Source of the DNA: Azorinus chamasolen
Lineage: Eukaryota > Mollusca > Bivalvia > Cardiida > Solecurtidae
Assembly (NCBI GenBank): GCA_963576725.1
Contig: OY755242.1
Coordinates: 3,551,593-3,615,592 of the forward strand
Direction: 5' to 3'
Length of the DNA: 64,000 nucleotides
The notes beneath the pieces were generated by a model. It saw only the letters and a list, made by a program, of their open reading frames with translations. It was not told the origin of the DNA and made no database searches. Shown here piece by piece: positions 35,462-46,458 of this stretch. Every line of letters starts with the position of its first letter. Position 1 is the stretch's first letter. Both the position numbers and the translations under genes were made by a program.

Positions 35462-38400
35462 TTAAAACTCCAAACTCTGTCGTGACAGACGACTTCTGTA
35501 CCGGCGACTTGTCCTCTGTGTCTCCCCAGCGGTCCAGGATTTAGACTTGGCCCGGAAATGACGCAAATCGTTGACGTGCTCCTCGTGCAACATAGGTGTG
35601 TAACTGTCTGGGTCACAGAATTCCTGAAACAGAATATGAAATTATTAACATTTGTATATATTATTTGTATTTATCACATAATCTGCCATAACTCGGAGTG
35701 CCGTAACAGAATGCCGTAAATGGCGAAAATGCACTAGTGCATTTTAAGCAAAGTAGCAGTCGTTAGCCAATCGTAGCGCTCATTTAAGCGTTAGCTAATT
35801 AGAGCGCCCCACGTGCGTCGTCCGTTGTATTACTACGATATTGTAAGCAATGGCCGAAACAGACGTCAGCTGTTTAGCCTGTTTGATTTTCTATGACTAT
35901 TTTAAGGCTTATGTGATAAAAAGAATCTAAACGTCTTCGTGATCCTTATCACTACTATTTGCACAAATAATACATAGAGCATCTTACATGAGCGTTCATT
36001 ACAAATTGTTTTCGTGAAACTCGCTAAAGCTCGTGTCATGTTATAGCAAACTAGCTTCATAAAAACAATTTGCAATGAACACTCGTGTAAGATCCTCTAT
36101 GTATTGTTTGTGCAAATAGTAGTGATAGGAATGAAGAAGACGTTTATATCAGATAAAGGGTTAACTGAAAACAAGTGGGCTATGTCGGCCCTGTACCGCT
36201 CACACGCACGATAGAGAATTTTTCTATAGTCATATGAAACTAAGCTCCGTCCGTTGCAGGCATGTTTGATCAGATATCAACATGATTTTAAGAATATTTA
36301 GTAAGGCGACTATTCCTACCAAATGCCATTCAAATTGGAACACTGGTATTGGGAGAATATTGTTTTCATCGATGTTTTCTATATACATGTACATGTAGTT
36401 ACATATGGAAATATAGCCCCGCCTTCGGCCGCCATGTTTTTTTAGATATCAAACTGAATTTAGTAAGGTTGGTTGAAGGTCGCAATAATGTTCCATTGTG
36501 ATTATAGAGGAGAAAATATTTCTTTGGTTGCCATGTCAGCACTATGGAACATTATTGTGACAAGTCCAAAATGGATCCAGATTCTGTTATTCATTCGTGT
36601 TATAAAGATCATTTCTGTAAAATTTCGTTACATGCTGAGTCTGGTTTCAAGAGATATCATTTAGAGCAATAATTGAGACGAATATGCTCGCTCAATAGTT
36701 TGTATAAAAGTAATGTCAATGAAGAAATTTAATACAATGTTTTCATTTTATATGGAGTGTTGGCTTGGTAATGTGTACCAACCTTATATTGTCCATAGAA
36801 AGCCTTGTAGCCACTGTCCAGGAGGTAGACTTCCGGATAGTTCAAGGCTGGGTAGTTGTCCTTGTTCAGTTCTCGGTCCTGACTCCTCAAGAAACGATAC
36901 CTGCAGAAAATTGATACACTCATATAGCCATGCATAACGAAGATGGTATTACATTGTATAATACAAACTTGGAACTAATTTAGCGGTGCATTCTAATTTG
37001 TTTTATATTCGAATCATTGTAGTAAAACACTTTAATACATTTCATACACAGTATTATTTTTTTGTCATAGATCTAATAAGTATTATGGTGGATATCGTTG
37101 TTGCTTTTCATTGTTGTTGTTTAAATCTCCTTATCTTGCTAGTCGAGATCTGGTTCACTTTTGTTAACCCTTCTCTCGCTGAATTTTAAAATACATTTCT
37201 CCTTCTTTACCCATGTCCTGTTGTATAATCACATATATCTTCACCGTGTACAAGTATTTCACTGTGCAATCACTGCTATGGAGTGCACTGGTTCCACAAT
37301 CAACTTATAAATAGTGCAGACCCTGATGAGACAGCTCCTGCAGGAGCTGTTTCATCTAGGTCTTCACTATTTGCAGGTAGGTATATTGACGTGTATAGCA
37401 AACCAAGGGTTAACAGTTCACGCGAAATAGTTCCTTAACAGCGTAGATCGTATGGGACGAACGTAAAATTACAAACATTTTATTTACAGCGGCAGGGGTA
37501 CATGTGCGTACTCATCTTATTTTGACATCTGTAAAGCGAGGTAATACATATGGTTAACATACAAATTATATTCGATAAACATTTGATAAACTTTGAGCAA
37601 CAAGTGTTGCCGTGTACAATTAATTCAACTTACATTTTCGGACCCCTTTCAGATGAGAACTCGCAGTGGAAGATCAGCACGTGCTTCTTCTCAGACGTCA
37701 CTGGGATCTGGAGCAGCGATTGGACGGCGTCCTTGGTGTACATGTTGACGGCTCCTTTGATGTGTCCTCCCTCAAACTCATACGGGTATCTACAGTCTAC
37801 GACGGTCACTTTCTCCAATTCGTCCGCAAACATCCCAGTCAGTACCTCAGCCATAGTGTCACATGAAATAGACTTGAGATCGCTATGCTTGCCAGAAATT
37901 GTGGGGAGGCAGTAGTCACGTGATCCATCTGCGACGAGGTCTTTCTCTGTTGCCAGTCGGTCAACTGCGTCTATGAGGGATGACTGCTGGAAAGAAACGG
38001 AAAACACATACTTAATGTCGCCACGAAGCTACAGCGAGACGTTAAAAGGTGTAAACTGTTAATTGTTACTACCTACTGTTATGTTTTAGTAATGATGTTT
38101 ATTACAAGTTCATCGTTATTTTTATAATTTGCACTGCAATCCATATTTTACAGAATTAAAGTTCATTATTTTTATTTTTTTTACTTATTGGTGAACTCAG
38201 TCTGATTAAACGTTGTTTATCAATAGTGTGCCTTACCTCCAGCCGAATGGATGACAATTCCGCTTCAACTTGTTTCAATCTCTTGGTCATCGGACTGCTT
38301 TCAGCTTCATTGTCGTCAGCTGGACGCTTTCCACAAAACAAACTTCTCCTAACGTCAACCGACGTTTTTCTTGGACGTTTCCTTGAGGGCAGTTTGATCT

Positions 38401-41191
38401 GAAATTGAACATATCAAAACATTAAAACATATTTAAAGCTCAAAATCTGTTTAGTCTTGGTTTATATCTAACTGCAATGTGAGCGTTTTGAAACATCAAG
38501 TATATTAATTAATTTGTAGATGCAGTTTGAACAAAGACTGGGCACAAAACACTCTGAGGTCAAATTTCATTCGTTGTTTCTGTTTGTGTTAAAATGTAAA
38601 CCGTAATAATGTTGTGTAGCTCTTAAATACTCAGTACAAAACAACTTACCGAATATTCAGTTTCAGACTGACAACTGGAATCAGTAGACTTATCCGCCTT
38701 TCCATACGGTGTTAGAACAGCCTCTATCTCAGCCTCGTTCCACAGGTCCAGACCGGAACTGACCACAGGGGAATCCTCAACGTCGTCAAAAAGTCGCATA
38801 CTGAAAGAAATGATAAGATCATAGTTTAATACATATGTTTCGAATGATGTCATGAATGTGTATTAGCTGAACTTTTATATAATGTCTATTTTCCATCATG
38901 AATATTTGTTATGAATATTAACTATTTTGCTTTGACAAAAGCTGGTAGTTATATCTTGTCAAAAGCAAACCGAGCAGATCCTAATCAGACAGTCCCTATA
39001 GGAGCTGTCCGATCTGGGTCTACTCTGTTTGCAAATGCGTGAAGTGTATATTCAGACCAGAGGGTTACTAAGGAGTTTGTTATCAAGACTGTTTGTTATT
39101 CAAAGTCCTCTAGCAAAGTTTAAGCTTTTCAAACTCTGACAATTCAACTCCAAGAATATCAACAACGATCACCACAACTGATATACAGTAGAACCCGCCT
39201 TAAGCTACCAAAACTGTTGCCTCTTTATTGATCTATAAGGCAGGTGGTAGCTTAATACAGGTCAAAAGTAATACACAAAACTCCTACAGGAGCTTCCTGC
39301 ATTCCGTTTGCCTTGAATTTAGCATGTGATCTATATTAATGGTCGCTTCTATGTGTATATGCAAATTCTAAGATCAATTCAAGGTGAACTACATAAGTGA
39401 ATTACATTGCCGTGGTGAAAATTTGTACATTGTACATTACAAACAGATGTAATTTTACGTTTGAGTTTTAACCCGTTCCATTAATTATAATTTATTCATG
39501 AATTAATACTTTTCACAAATATTCATTAACATAATTTTAAAAAGGTAATTACATAAACAAACAGAACAGGCCCCGCTCAGACGGATACTTCTTCAGACAC
39601 CCACCTGGGTCTACTCTGTTTGAGACACCCACCTGGGTCTACTCTGTTTGAGACACCCACCTGGGTCTACTCTGTTTGAGACACCCACCTGGGTCTACTC
39701 TGTTTGAGACACCCACCTGGGTCTACTCTGTTTGAGAAACCCACCTTGGTCTACTCTGTTTGAGACACCCACCTTGGTCTACTCTGTTTGAGACACCCAC
39801 CTTGGTCTACTCTGCTTGAGACACCCACCTGGGTCTACTCTGTTTCAGACACCCACCTTGGTCTACTCTGTTTGAGACACCCACCTTGGTCTACTCTGTT
39901 TGAGACACCCACCTTGGTCTACTCGGTTTGAGACACCCACCTGGGTCTACTCTGTTTGAGACACCCACCTTGGTCTACTCTGTTTCAGACACCCACCTTG
40001 GTCTACTCTGTTTGAGACACCCACCTTGGTCTACTCTGTTTCAGACACCCACCTTGGTCTACTCTGTTTGAGACACCCACCTTGGTCTACTCTGTTTGAG
40101 ACACCCACCTTGGTCTACTCGGTTTGAGACACCCACCTGGGTCTACTCTGTTTGAGACACCCACCTGGGTCTACTCTGTTTGAGACACCCACCTGGGTCT
40201 ACTCGGTTTGAGACACCCACCTGGGTCTACTCTGTTTGAGACACCCACCTGGGTCTACTCTGTTTGAGACACCCACCTGGGTCTACTCTGTTTGAGACAC
40301 CCACCTTGGTCTACTCGGTTTGAGACACCCACCTTGGTCTACTCGGTTTGAGACACCCACCTTGGTCTACTCTGTTTGAGACACCCACCTGGGTCTACTC
40401 TGTTTGAGACACCCACCTTGGTCTACTCTGTTTGAGACACCCACCTTGGTCTACTCTGTTTGAGACACCCACCTTGGTCTACTCTGTTTGAGACACCCAC
40501 CTTGGTCTACTCGGTTTGAGACACCCACCTGGGTCTACTCTGTTTGAGACACCCACCTTGGTCTACTCTGTTTCAGACACCCACCTTGGTCTACTCTGTT
40601 TGAGACACCCACCTTGGTCTACTCTGTTTGAGACACCCACCTTGGTCTACTCGGTTTGAGACACCCACCTGGGTCTACTCTGTTTGAGACACCCACCTTG
40701 GTCTACTCTGTTTCAGACACCCACCTTGGTCTACTCTGTTTGAGACACCCACCTTGGTCTACTCTGTTTCAGACACCCACCTTGGTCTACTCTGTTTGAG
40801 ACACCCACCTTGGTCTACTCTGTTTGAGACACCCACCTTGGTCTACTCTGTTTGAGACACCCACCTTGGTCTACTCTGTTTGAGACACCCACCTTGGTCT
40901 ACTCTGTTTCAGACACCCACCTTGGTCTACTCTGTTTGAGACACCCACCTTGGTCTACTCTGTTTCAGACACCCACCTTGGTCTACTCTGTTTGAGACAC
41001 CCACCTTGGTCTACTCTGTTTGAGACACCCACCTTGGTCTACTCTGTTTGAGACACCCACCTTGGTCTACTCTGTTTCAGACACCCACCTTGGTCTACTC
41101 TGTTTCAGACACCCACCTTGGTCTACTCTGCTTGCGATATGAAAGAAGGGTTAAGTAAACATTTTAGTGATACATACCGTAGAGAAGGCAT
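35462..41191 (-). CDS. CDC25: CDC25-type M-phase inducer phosphatase, copy C, degron changed
   Basis: Exons 41191-41178, 38800-38650, 38398-38237, 37986-37634, 36900-36783 and 35623-35462 total 960 nt (319 aa). All junctions are GT-AG and the frame is intact. The catalytic loop HCEFSSER (Cys217, Arg223) and C-terminal helix are unchanged, so activity is expected. The N-terminus differs from copy B at the degron: STDSSCQSE replaces STDSGFQSE (GGT to AGT and TTT to TGT), removing the Gly of DSGxxS. Other changes include [20 protein letters not shown] and PALNYPEV. Intron 1 is 2377 bp because of a 55-unit 28-bp minisatellite ending 43 bp from the exon 1 donor. Whether splicing is affected cannot be judged from sequence. 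Confidence 0.9.
35928..36146. repeat. 219-bp palindrome in intron 5 of copy C
   Basis: Arms of about 84 nt run from TAAACGTCTTCGTGATCC through CACTACTATTTGCACAAATA inward to CATTACAAATTGTTTT, with the complementary arm ending in AGAAGACGTTTA. There are several small mismatches. The loop contains GAAACTCGCTAAAGCTCG. Copy A has only the right-arm sequence (about 2730-2800), suggesting a foldback element inserted before the B/C split. Confidence 0.75.
39595..41134. repeat. 28-bp minisatellite, 55 units (copy C intron 1)
   Basis: The unit is AGACACCCACCTKGGTCTAC + TCTGTTTG. The length of 1540 bp equals exactly 55 x 28, with no indel seen. Units vary at four sites: CCTGGG/CCTTGG, CTCTG/CTCGG, TTTG/TTTC and rare GCTTG. 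Blocks of variants recur (for example near 40020-40130 and 40560-40660), suggesting higher-order duplication. The unit is the right arm of a family A hairpin whose left arm remains at 39560-39580. It is not a CRISPR: there are no spacers. Confidence 0.95.
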
Positions 41192-41465
41192 CCTTGCACA
41201 ATGTAGATCCAGGTATTTTGAATATAGAGTTAGTATTATAGTGTTGAGATACGAGTGTATGGATACAGAATGATATCCCACACCGTGTCCTGTCCGTTTA
41301 TATATTCAATTTGAGGAAGTTGTCCAAACTCGCTAATTACATAGTTTTAATTATCATCCAGGTAGTTAGAGTAAATAATGGTCCAATGCCACAGCTCCGA
41401 CGATCACTCGAGATGTACAAGCCAATTACCGCAGCCTGGGAGTAAATTGAGGTGTTTGGTCCAAT
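41192..41465 (-). promoter_or_regulatory. Promoter of CDC25 copy C
   Basis: Minus-strand TATATAAA at 41304-41297, and CCAAT pentamers at 41422-41426 and 41461-41465, all conserved with copies A and B. The segment between TATA and ATG is nearly the same in all three copies. Confidence 0.55.
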
Positions 41466-43054
41466 CCCGGCTTGTCTGACATGGTCCTGATTGAAATCTA
41501 GGCAACCGTGTCACAGTTTAGTGATTTCGATCTCTTCCGTCACTTTGTCACAGTTTTGTTCAATATTGACAAGGATCTGATGTTGATTTTGTTAATTTGA
41601 TATTTTCTTTTTAAATGTACTTTTATTCTAATATATAATTGATACCACCTAACTAACTAAAACTCAAACCTGACAGTCTCTTTAACTTTTGTTATTGGAA
41701 TTTATATTAAGTCAGTGAAACACCGATAATCTATTTTAGAACTTTCAGAACTTTTTTGAAAGGAATCAGTAAACACACCCAACTAACCCGAGATTAGGTT
41801 CCTAAACTAGTTAAAATAGTCATAATAAATGGAATAGTGAATCTTTAAGATAGTGATCTTTAGTAAATCTTTAATATTATTACAATGTAAACAATTTGGA
41901 GAATTATATGTCTTCCATATACATAAATATTTATATGTAGCAATTATGTTATGCAAGACGAAGCGCACCATTTTAGTAACGAAGTAGTCTTAATATTTAG
42001 AAATAACACTAACACAAGATTCATGTTTTATACATTTCACTATATAATAATAATGATAACAATAATAGTAATAATAGAAAGAAGAAAAATGGAAGAAGAA
42101 CAAGAAGAAGCGATTCTGATATGCAAGACAGGAACTTGATTTGGGTCCAAACTACACCCATGAACCATATTCGACAATATCTTATTAATCGTCTTAAAGC
42201 TACAATCAGATTACATTTTTATATGCGTTCTATATAGATAACAGTATCTATCATATCCTTCATGTGACACTTGACAAGTTTATAGTGTGACAAGGCTTGT
42301 TCAATTACTTTATTCTTCATCTCAAAGTTTTTTTTTAGCATTGATTTGATTAAATCTATTGTAACAGCGATAAAATGTCGACAAAACGTGACATGTGCTT
42401 TCCGTCAGATATCATCTTCTTGCAGATAAGCAACAGGCATAAGCCTATTTAAATAAGTAAATTTAACCAGTCAAATGACGATCAGCCTGGATCCTGATCA
42501 GTCATTTAGGTGGGTTTTTTCTTCTAATCCGGGTCCTTGTAGCTTGCATTTGGCAGTATCGTATAGCATTTTCAAACATGTCCGTTATCACGAGATGAAT
42601 ACTTAAAAAATCCTTTGAACCCGGGGCACGCATGCACCGCCATTTGCAAACAGTGTAGACCCATATCAGAGGGTTCTTATATGAGTCTTCTGATCAGTAT
42701 CTGCACTGTTTGTCAAGTACAAATCTCTAACACCTTTAAGCTTGAGTGGACTATAGTTAACCCATTCCCTCCTACTGACGCATTTTGAGGCATCTGTAAA
42801 AGTAAAACAACAAAACAGTCCCAAGAGGAGCGCCACACACAATCATTTATTTTCAAAGTCATTTTGGAACTATTGTGATAAATATTTATCACATTGGTTT
42901 CATAACTGTATAATTCTAACATTTTCCTTTTTTTCAAGTAAATGCTCTTTTTCAGTAGATTTATTTATAGATGTTGGATGTACAAGATGTGTAGGAGAGA
43001 ATTTGCTATGGGATATTCTACTCTGAAAATTCGGCATTGCAAGGATTATCCTTA
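41466..43054. other. 5' flank of copy C
   Basis: No gene. Collinear with 27966-29511. It has a GAA/ATA-rich microsatellite (42040-42110), a family A hairpin at about 42645-42712 (GCAAACAGTGTAGACC...), and a degraded family D element at 42755-42905 whose hairpin centre is deleted. Confidence 0.55.
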
Positions 43055-43283
43055 TTAACCCATTCCCCCATATTGACGACTTTTGACGACTCTGTAAAAG
43101 TCACTTTGAGAAACCATTGTGATAAATAGAGCATTTGCTCTTATAGGAGCAAATGCTCTATTTATCACAATGGTTTCAAACTACAAAATTCTAAAATTGT
43201 ACTTTTCTGTAGTTATTGCTCCTTTTCGGTGGATGTATTTCAAAGAGATTGTATCTAAAATAGCCTATGAGGTAATGGGTTAA
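43055..43283. mobile_element. TTAA-type MITE with family D hairpin
   Basis: The 221-bp element 43059-43279 lies between TTAA at 43055-43058 and 43280-43283. Its ends are CCCATTCCCCCATA and CTATGAGGTAATGGG (inverted). Block B has the empty site CTTATTAATACC (TTAA 29512-29515) in matching flanks, so the insertion postdates the B/C duplication. The internal hairpin 43113-43180 (GAAACCATTGTGATAAATAG arm, apex GCTCTTATAGGAGC) is almost perfect. No ORF. Confidence 0.9.
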
Positions 43284-43614
43284 TACTAAAAACTCGTTTG
43301 TGATGACCTTTGCAAACAGACTGGATCCAGATGAGGCACTGCATGACTTGGCGAGATGTGTCACGGTTTGGATCCAGATGATATATTGTGTACTGGGCGA
43401 GATCATACAGTTTGGACCCAGATGAGATGCTAGATAACTTAGCGACAAACCTGGATTCGAGATGACGAGTAAGTCGGCGTCTGATCAGGATCCAAGCTGT
43501 TTGACACACAGTCAGTACATTTCACAAAAGCTTAATCGTATCGGACATAGTCAAATTGTACCAGATCCAGATTAGTTTGCACCTCTGGATAATGTTTACA
43601 TGCAAGAGATCGCA

Positions 43615-43814
43615 TACAGTAGAACCTGTTTTCAGCGGCCATTTATTTATTGAACATAGGAGGCTTAAAAAGCAGGTGGCAGTTTAAAACTACAGTACAA
43701 AAGTCCTATAGGAGCTTCCTGCATTTGTTTTTTATCTGCATTAAGCTATCACCTGCCTTATATACATATAATTAGACCATCATTTGATAGCCGCTTAAAA
43801 CATGTTCTACTGTA
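43615..43814. mobile_element. TA-type MITE with family C hairpin (block C)
   Basis: Same insertion as 29851-30060: CAGTAGAACCTGTTTTCAGC end, apex GTCCTATAGGAGC and right end ACATGTTCTACTG, flanked by TA. Its hairpin keeps better complementarity than the block B copy. Confidence 0.8.
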
Positions 43815-45670
43815 TTGATAAGAATGCATGCGGAAAACAAGTGAATAAATTGATATGAAAGATAATAAAGAATCAGATCAGAAGAATTCAGAAGTAATGC
43901 AGAAAGCTTTTCGTTCGTCATGCGTTAGTCTACCACTTATCTTCATATAAACGTGTTTTCACGCATTTGCAAACACAGTAGACCCAGATCAGACGGGTTC
44001 TATAGGAGCTGTCTGATCAGGGTCTGCTCTGTTTGCTAATGGAAGTTACAAGATCAGTGTCTTTACTTTCTAAAATTACTACAATGTTCAACCGTCCATA
44101 TTGTATTAGAACTACATGTATTTTGTCCATGGATGTTCAGTAGGTATTGAAATTTGGAATAACATTAGGGCAGGGAAGGGGTTCTGCTATCGTGTAAAGC
44201 GCCATATTACTGGAATTGGATCCAGATGAGATGCCAAGTAACTCGGAACAAAAATGTTTCTAAAACTTTAACCAATCAGAAGTAAGTAAATACTGTCACA
44301 CGTCGGATTTAAATCAAACATCATTTTTGCATAGGACTAATGGTTAAGGACTGACACGTAGAGTTATTGTGTGTGTGTTGTCGATTTAGAAAATTGTTCC
44401 ATTTACGCTCGTATCTAGAACCAATTTCGCACAACAGACAACAATAATAATTAAAAGACATATAGACAATAAGTAGAATATGTCTTTAGCTGTCATGAAA
44501 AAGAGATCTAGTTATGGATTCGTAAGACAGGCAGTTGCGTAATGTAGGTTAAAAGTAATGCAGAAAGCTCCTACATGTATATGGAATTTCTGTATTACTT
44601 TAGACCTGCATTAAGCAACCGCCTGCTTTTAAAGACATACCGGTGGCCGCTTAAGACAGGTGATACTATATATGAACATAACAATACAACAGTGACACGT
44701 TTGTAAATATAACTCCTCGAACACAAATTAGTTTGCTTTGCCATGCAAGCAGATTCACGCCATGCATAAATGTTACATCGACACCATAATATCTGTATTT
44801 ATGGTGACATTCATTCATTACAAATTCAAAGCTTGGGAGTAATATTAACCCGTCTCATACTTAACCCGACCTGACTCGGATTTGCAAAAAGCTTGGCTTC
44901 AAATGAGACGCCGAGTAACTCCGGGTCTCTTGAGGATCCAAACTGTTTGACACACGGTCAGTAGTTTCTCAAAACCTTGAACGAATTGAATACCAGTTAA
45001 ACGTTTAGAAGATCAGAGTTTGAGCAGGCAAGATATTCATTCAGTATGAGCATGGCTAATTTCAAAGATGCACGTAACGCTATGTAAATTTTCTACAATA
45101 ATCATCCTTGAAAGTGTTTACATTGCGGATCCTAAGGTGACACCAATTTCAACGACAAATAATGCAATCTCTGTATTATAGTGATAGCAGGGACACCTAG
45201 CATAATTAAGGATGGCATGCTTACTTAGCCCACATCATGTTGTTCAAATTGTTGTGGCAATGTTATCTGACGTCTTGTTCATTTAACCTTCTGCACACTG
45301 AGCACTCAATACTATCTGACTGTCAAACAGTTTGGAACTGTGTTACTTGCTGAATCATCTGCATTATAGTGTCAGACTATCAACCAGTTTGGACTCTGAC
45401 GAGACTTCGAGTTACTCGGTGAATCTTCTGGATCCACGCTGTTTGCAAATGAAAACCAGGCCGCGATTAGAATGATAAGGATTAAGAACATTTAAGGCGA
45501 AAACTTAATTACATTGATTTAAATAAATATTTTCTGAAATCAAGACTCTGTTCACGCAACATCCAACGTAATATGAATTAATATCATAGCATCATTAAAC
45601 CAAAAACATGCACAGCTATAGGGAATTGCATAATAGAAATCATTATTTAAATTGAAACACGAAACTGTTA
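43815..45670. other. Gene-free stretch with hairpins
   Basis: No gene. Hairpin A lies at 43969-44036 (apex TTCTATAGGAGC), hairpin C at about 44525-44635 (the end of block C), and hairpins B at 44884-44949 and 45376-45446 (GAGTTACTC-type apex). The remaining sequence is AT-rich without recognisable content. Confidence 0.55.
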
Positions 45671-46000
45671 TGTAAATGCACTACGAACGAGAGCTAATGG
45701 GGGATTCCCTATAACAGCATTGTCTTGTAAATGCTCTACGAATCAGAGCTAATGGGGGATTCCCTATAGCAGCATTGTCTTGTAAATGCTCTACGAACCA
45801 GAGCTAATTGGGGACTCCCTTTAGCAGAATTTTCTTGTAAATGCTCTACGAACGAGAGCTAATGGGAGATTCCCTATAGCAGCATTGTCTTGTAAATGCT
45901 CTACGAACCAGAGCTAATTGGGGATTCCCTATAGCAACATTGTCATGTAAATACACTACGAACCAGAGCTAATGGGGGATTCCCTATAGCAGCATTGTTG
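45671..46000. repeat. 55-bp tandem repeat, six units
   Basis: Units start with TGTAAATGCTCTACGAAC at 45671, 45726, 45781, 45836, 45891 and 45946, exactly 55 bp apart. Each contains AGAGCTAATGGGGGATTCCC and TATAGCAGCATTGTC. The units are highly similar, with a few substitutions. Confidence 0.95.
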
Positions 46001-46400
46001 GACGGCTTCCTACAACAACAATGGCAGAAGGTTTCTTATAGCGGCAATGACATGTGTCCTACAGCAGTAATGCCAGGATGTTTCCTATAACGGCAACGGC
46101 AGAGGGTTTGCTACAACAGCAATTACAGAAGCCAGGTTTCCTATAACAGTAATGACTGGTGTCTACAGCAGTAATGACAGAAGGTTTCAGATAGCGGCAA
46201 TAGCAGACGGTTTCCTACATCAGCAATGGCAGAAGGTTTTCTATAACGGTAATGACAGAAGGTTTCCTACAACAGCAAAGATGGAAGGTTTCCTACAACA
46301 CCAATGACAGATTTCCTATAGCGACAATGACGAAATAGTTCCTAAAACAGCAATGGCAGAAGGCTTCCTATGGCTTCAATGGCAGGCGGTTTACTACAAC
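46001..46400. repeat. Degenerate ~30-bp repeat
   Basis: About a dozen imperfect repeats of GGCAGAAGGTTTCCTACAAC + AGCAAT. They appear to derive from, or be related to, the CCCTATAGCAGCATTG part of the adjacent 55-bp units. No coding potential. Confidence 0.75.
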
Positions 46401-46458
46401 CGATTTAAACTATTAATGTATTAAGATATGAATATGGTATAGACCATAGAACACCCTC

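Larger units (their letters stand above)
33059..44640. repeat. Duplicated block C (with CDC25 copy C)
   Basis: Collinear with block B throughout the LINE remnant, gene, introns, promoter and MITEs. Private changes are the 554-bp tandem duplication at 33351, the deletion at 34748, the minisatellite at 39595-41134 and the TTAA MITE at 43055-43283. Similarity to B is high in exons and introns alike, indicating a fairly recent tandem duplication. Confidence 0.8.

Noticed and set aside
39595..41134. CRISPR-like array of 28-bp repeats
   Set aside because: The units are directly adjacent without spacers, in an intron of a eukaryotic gene; it is a minisatellite.
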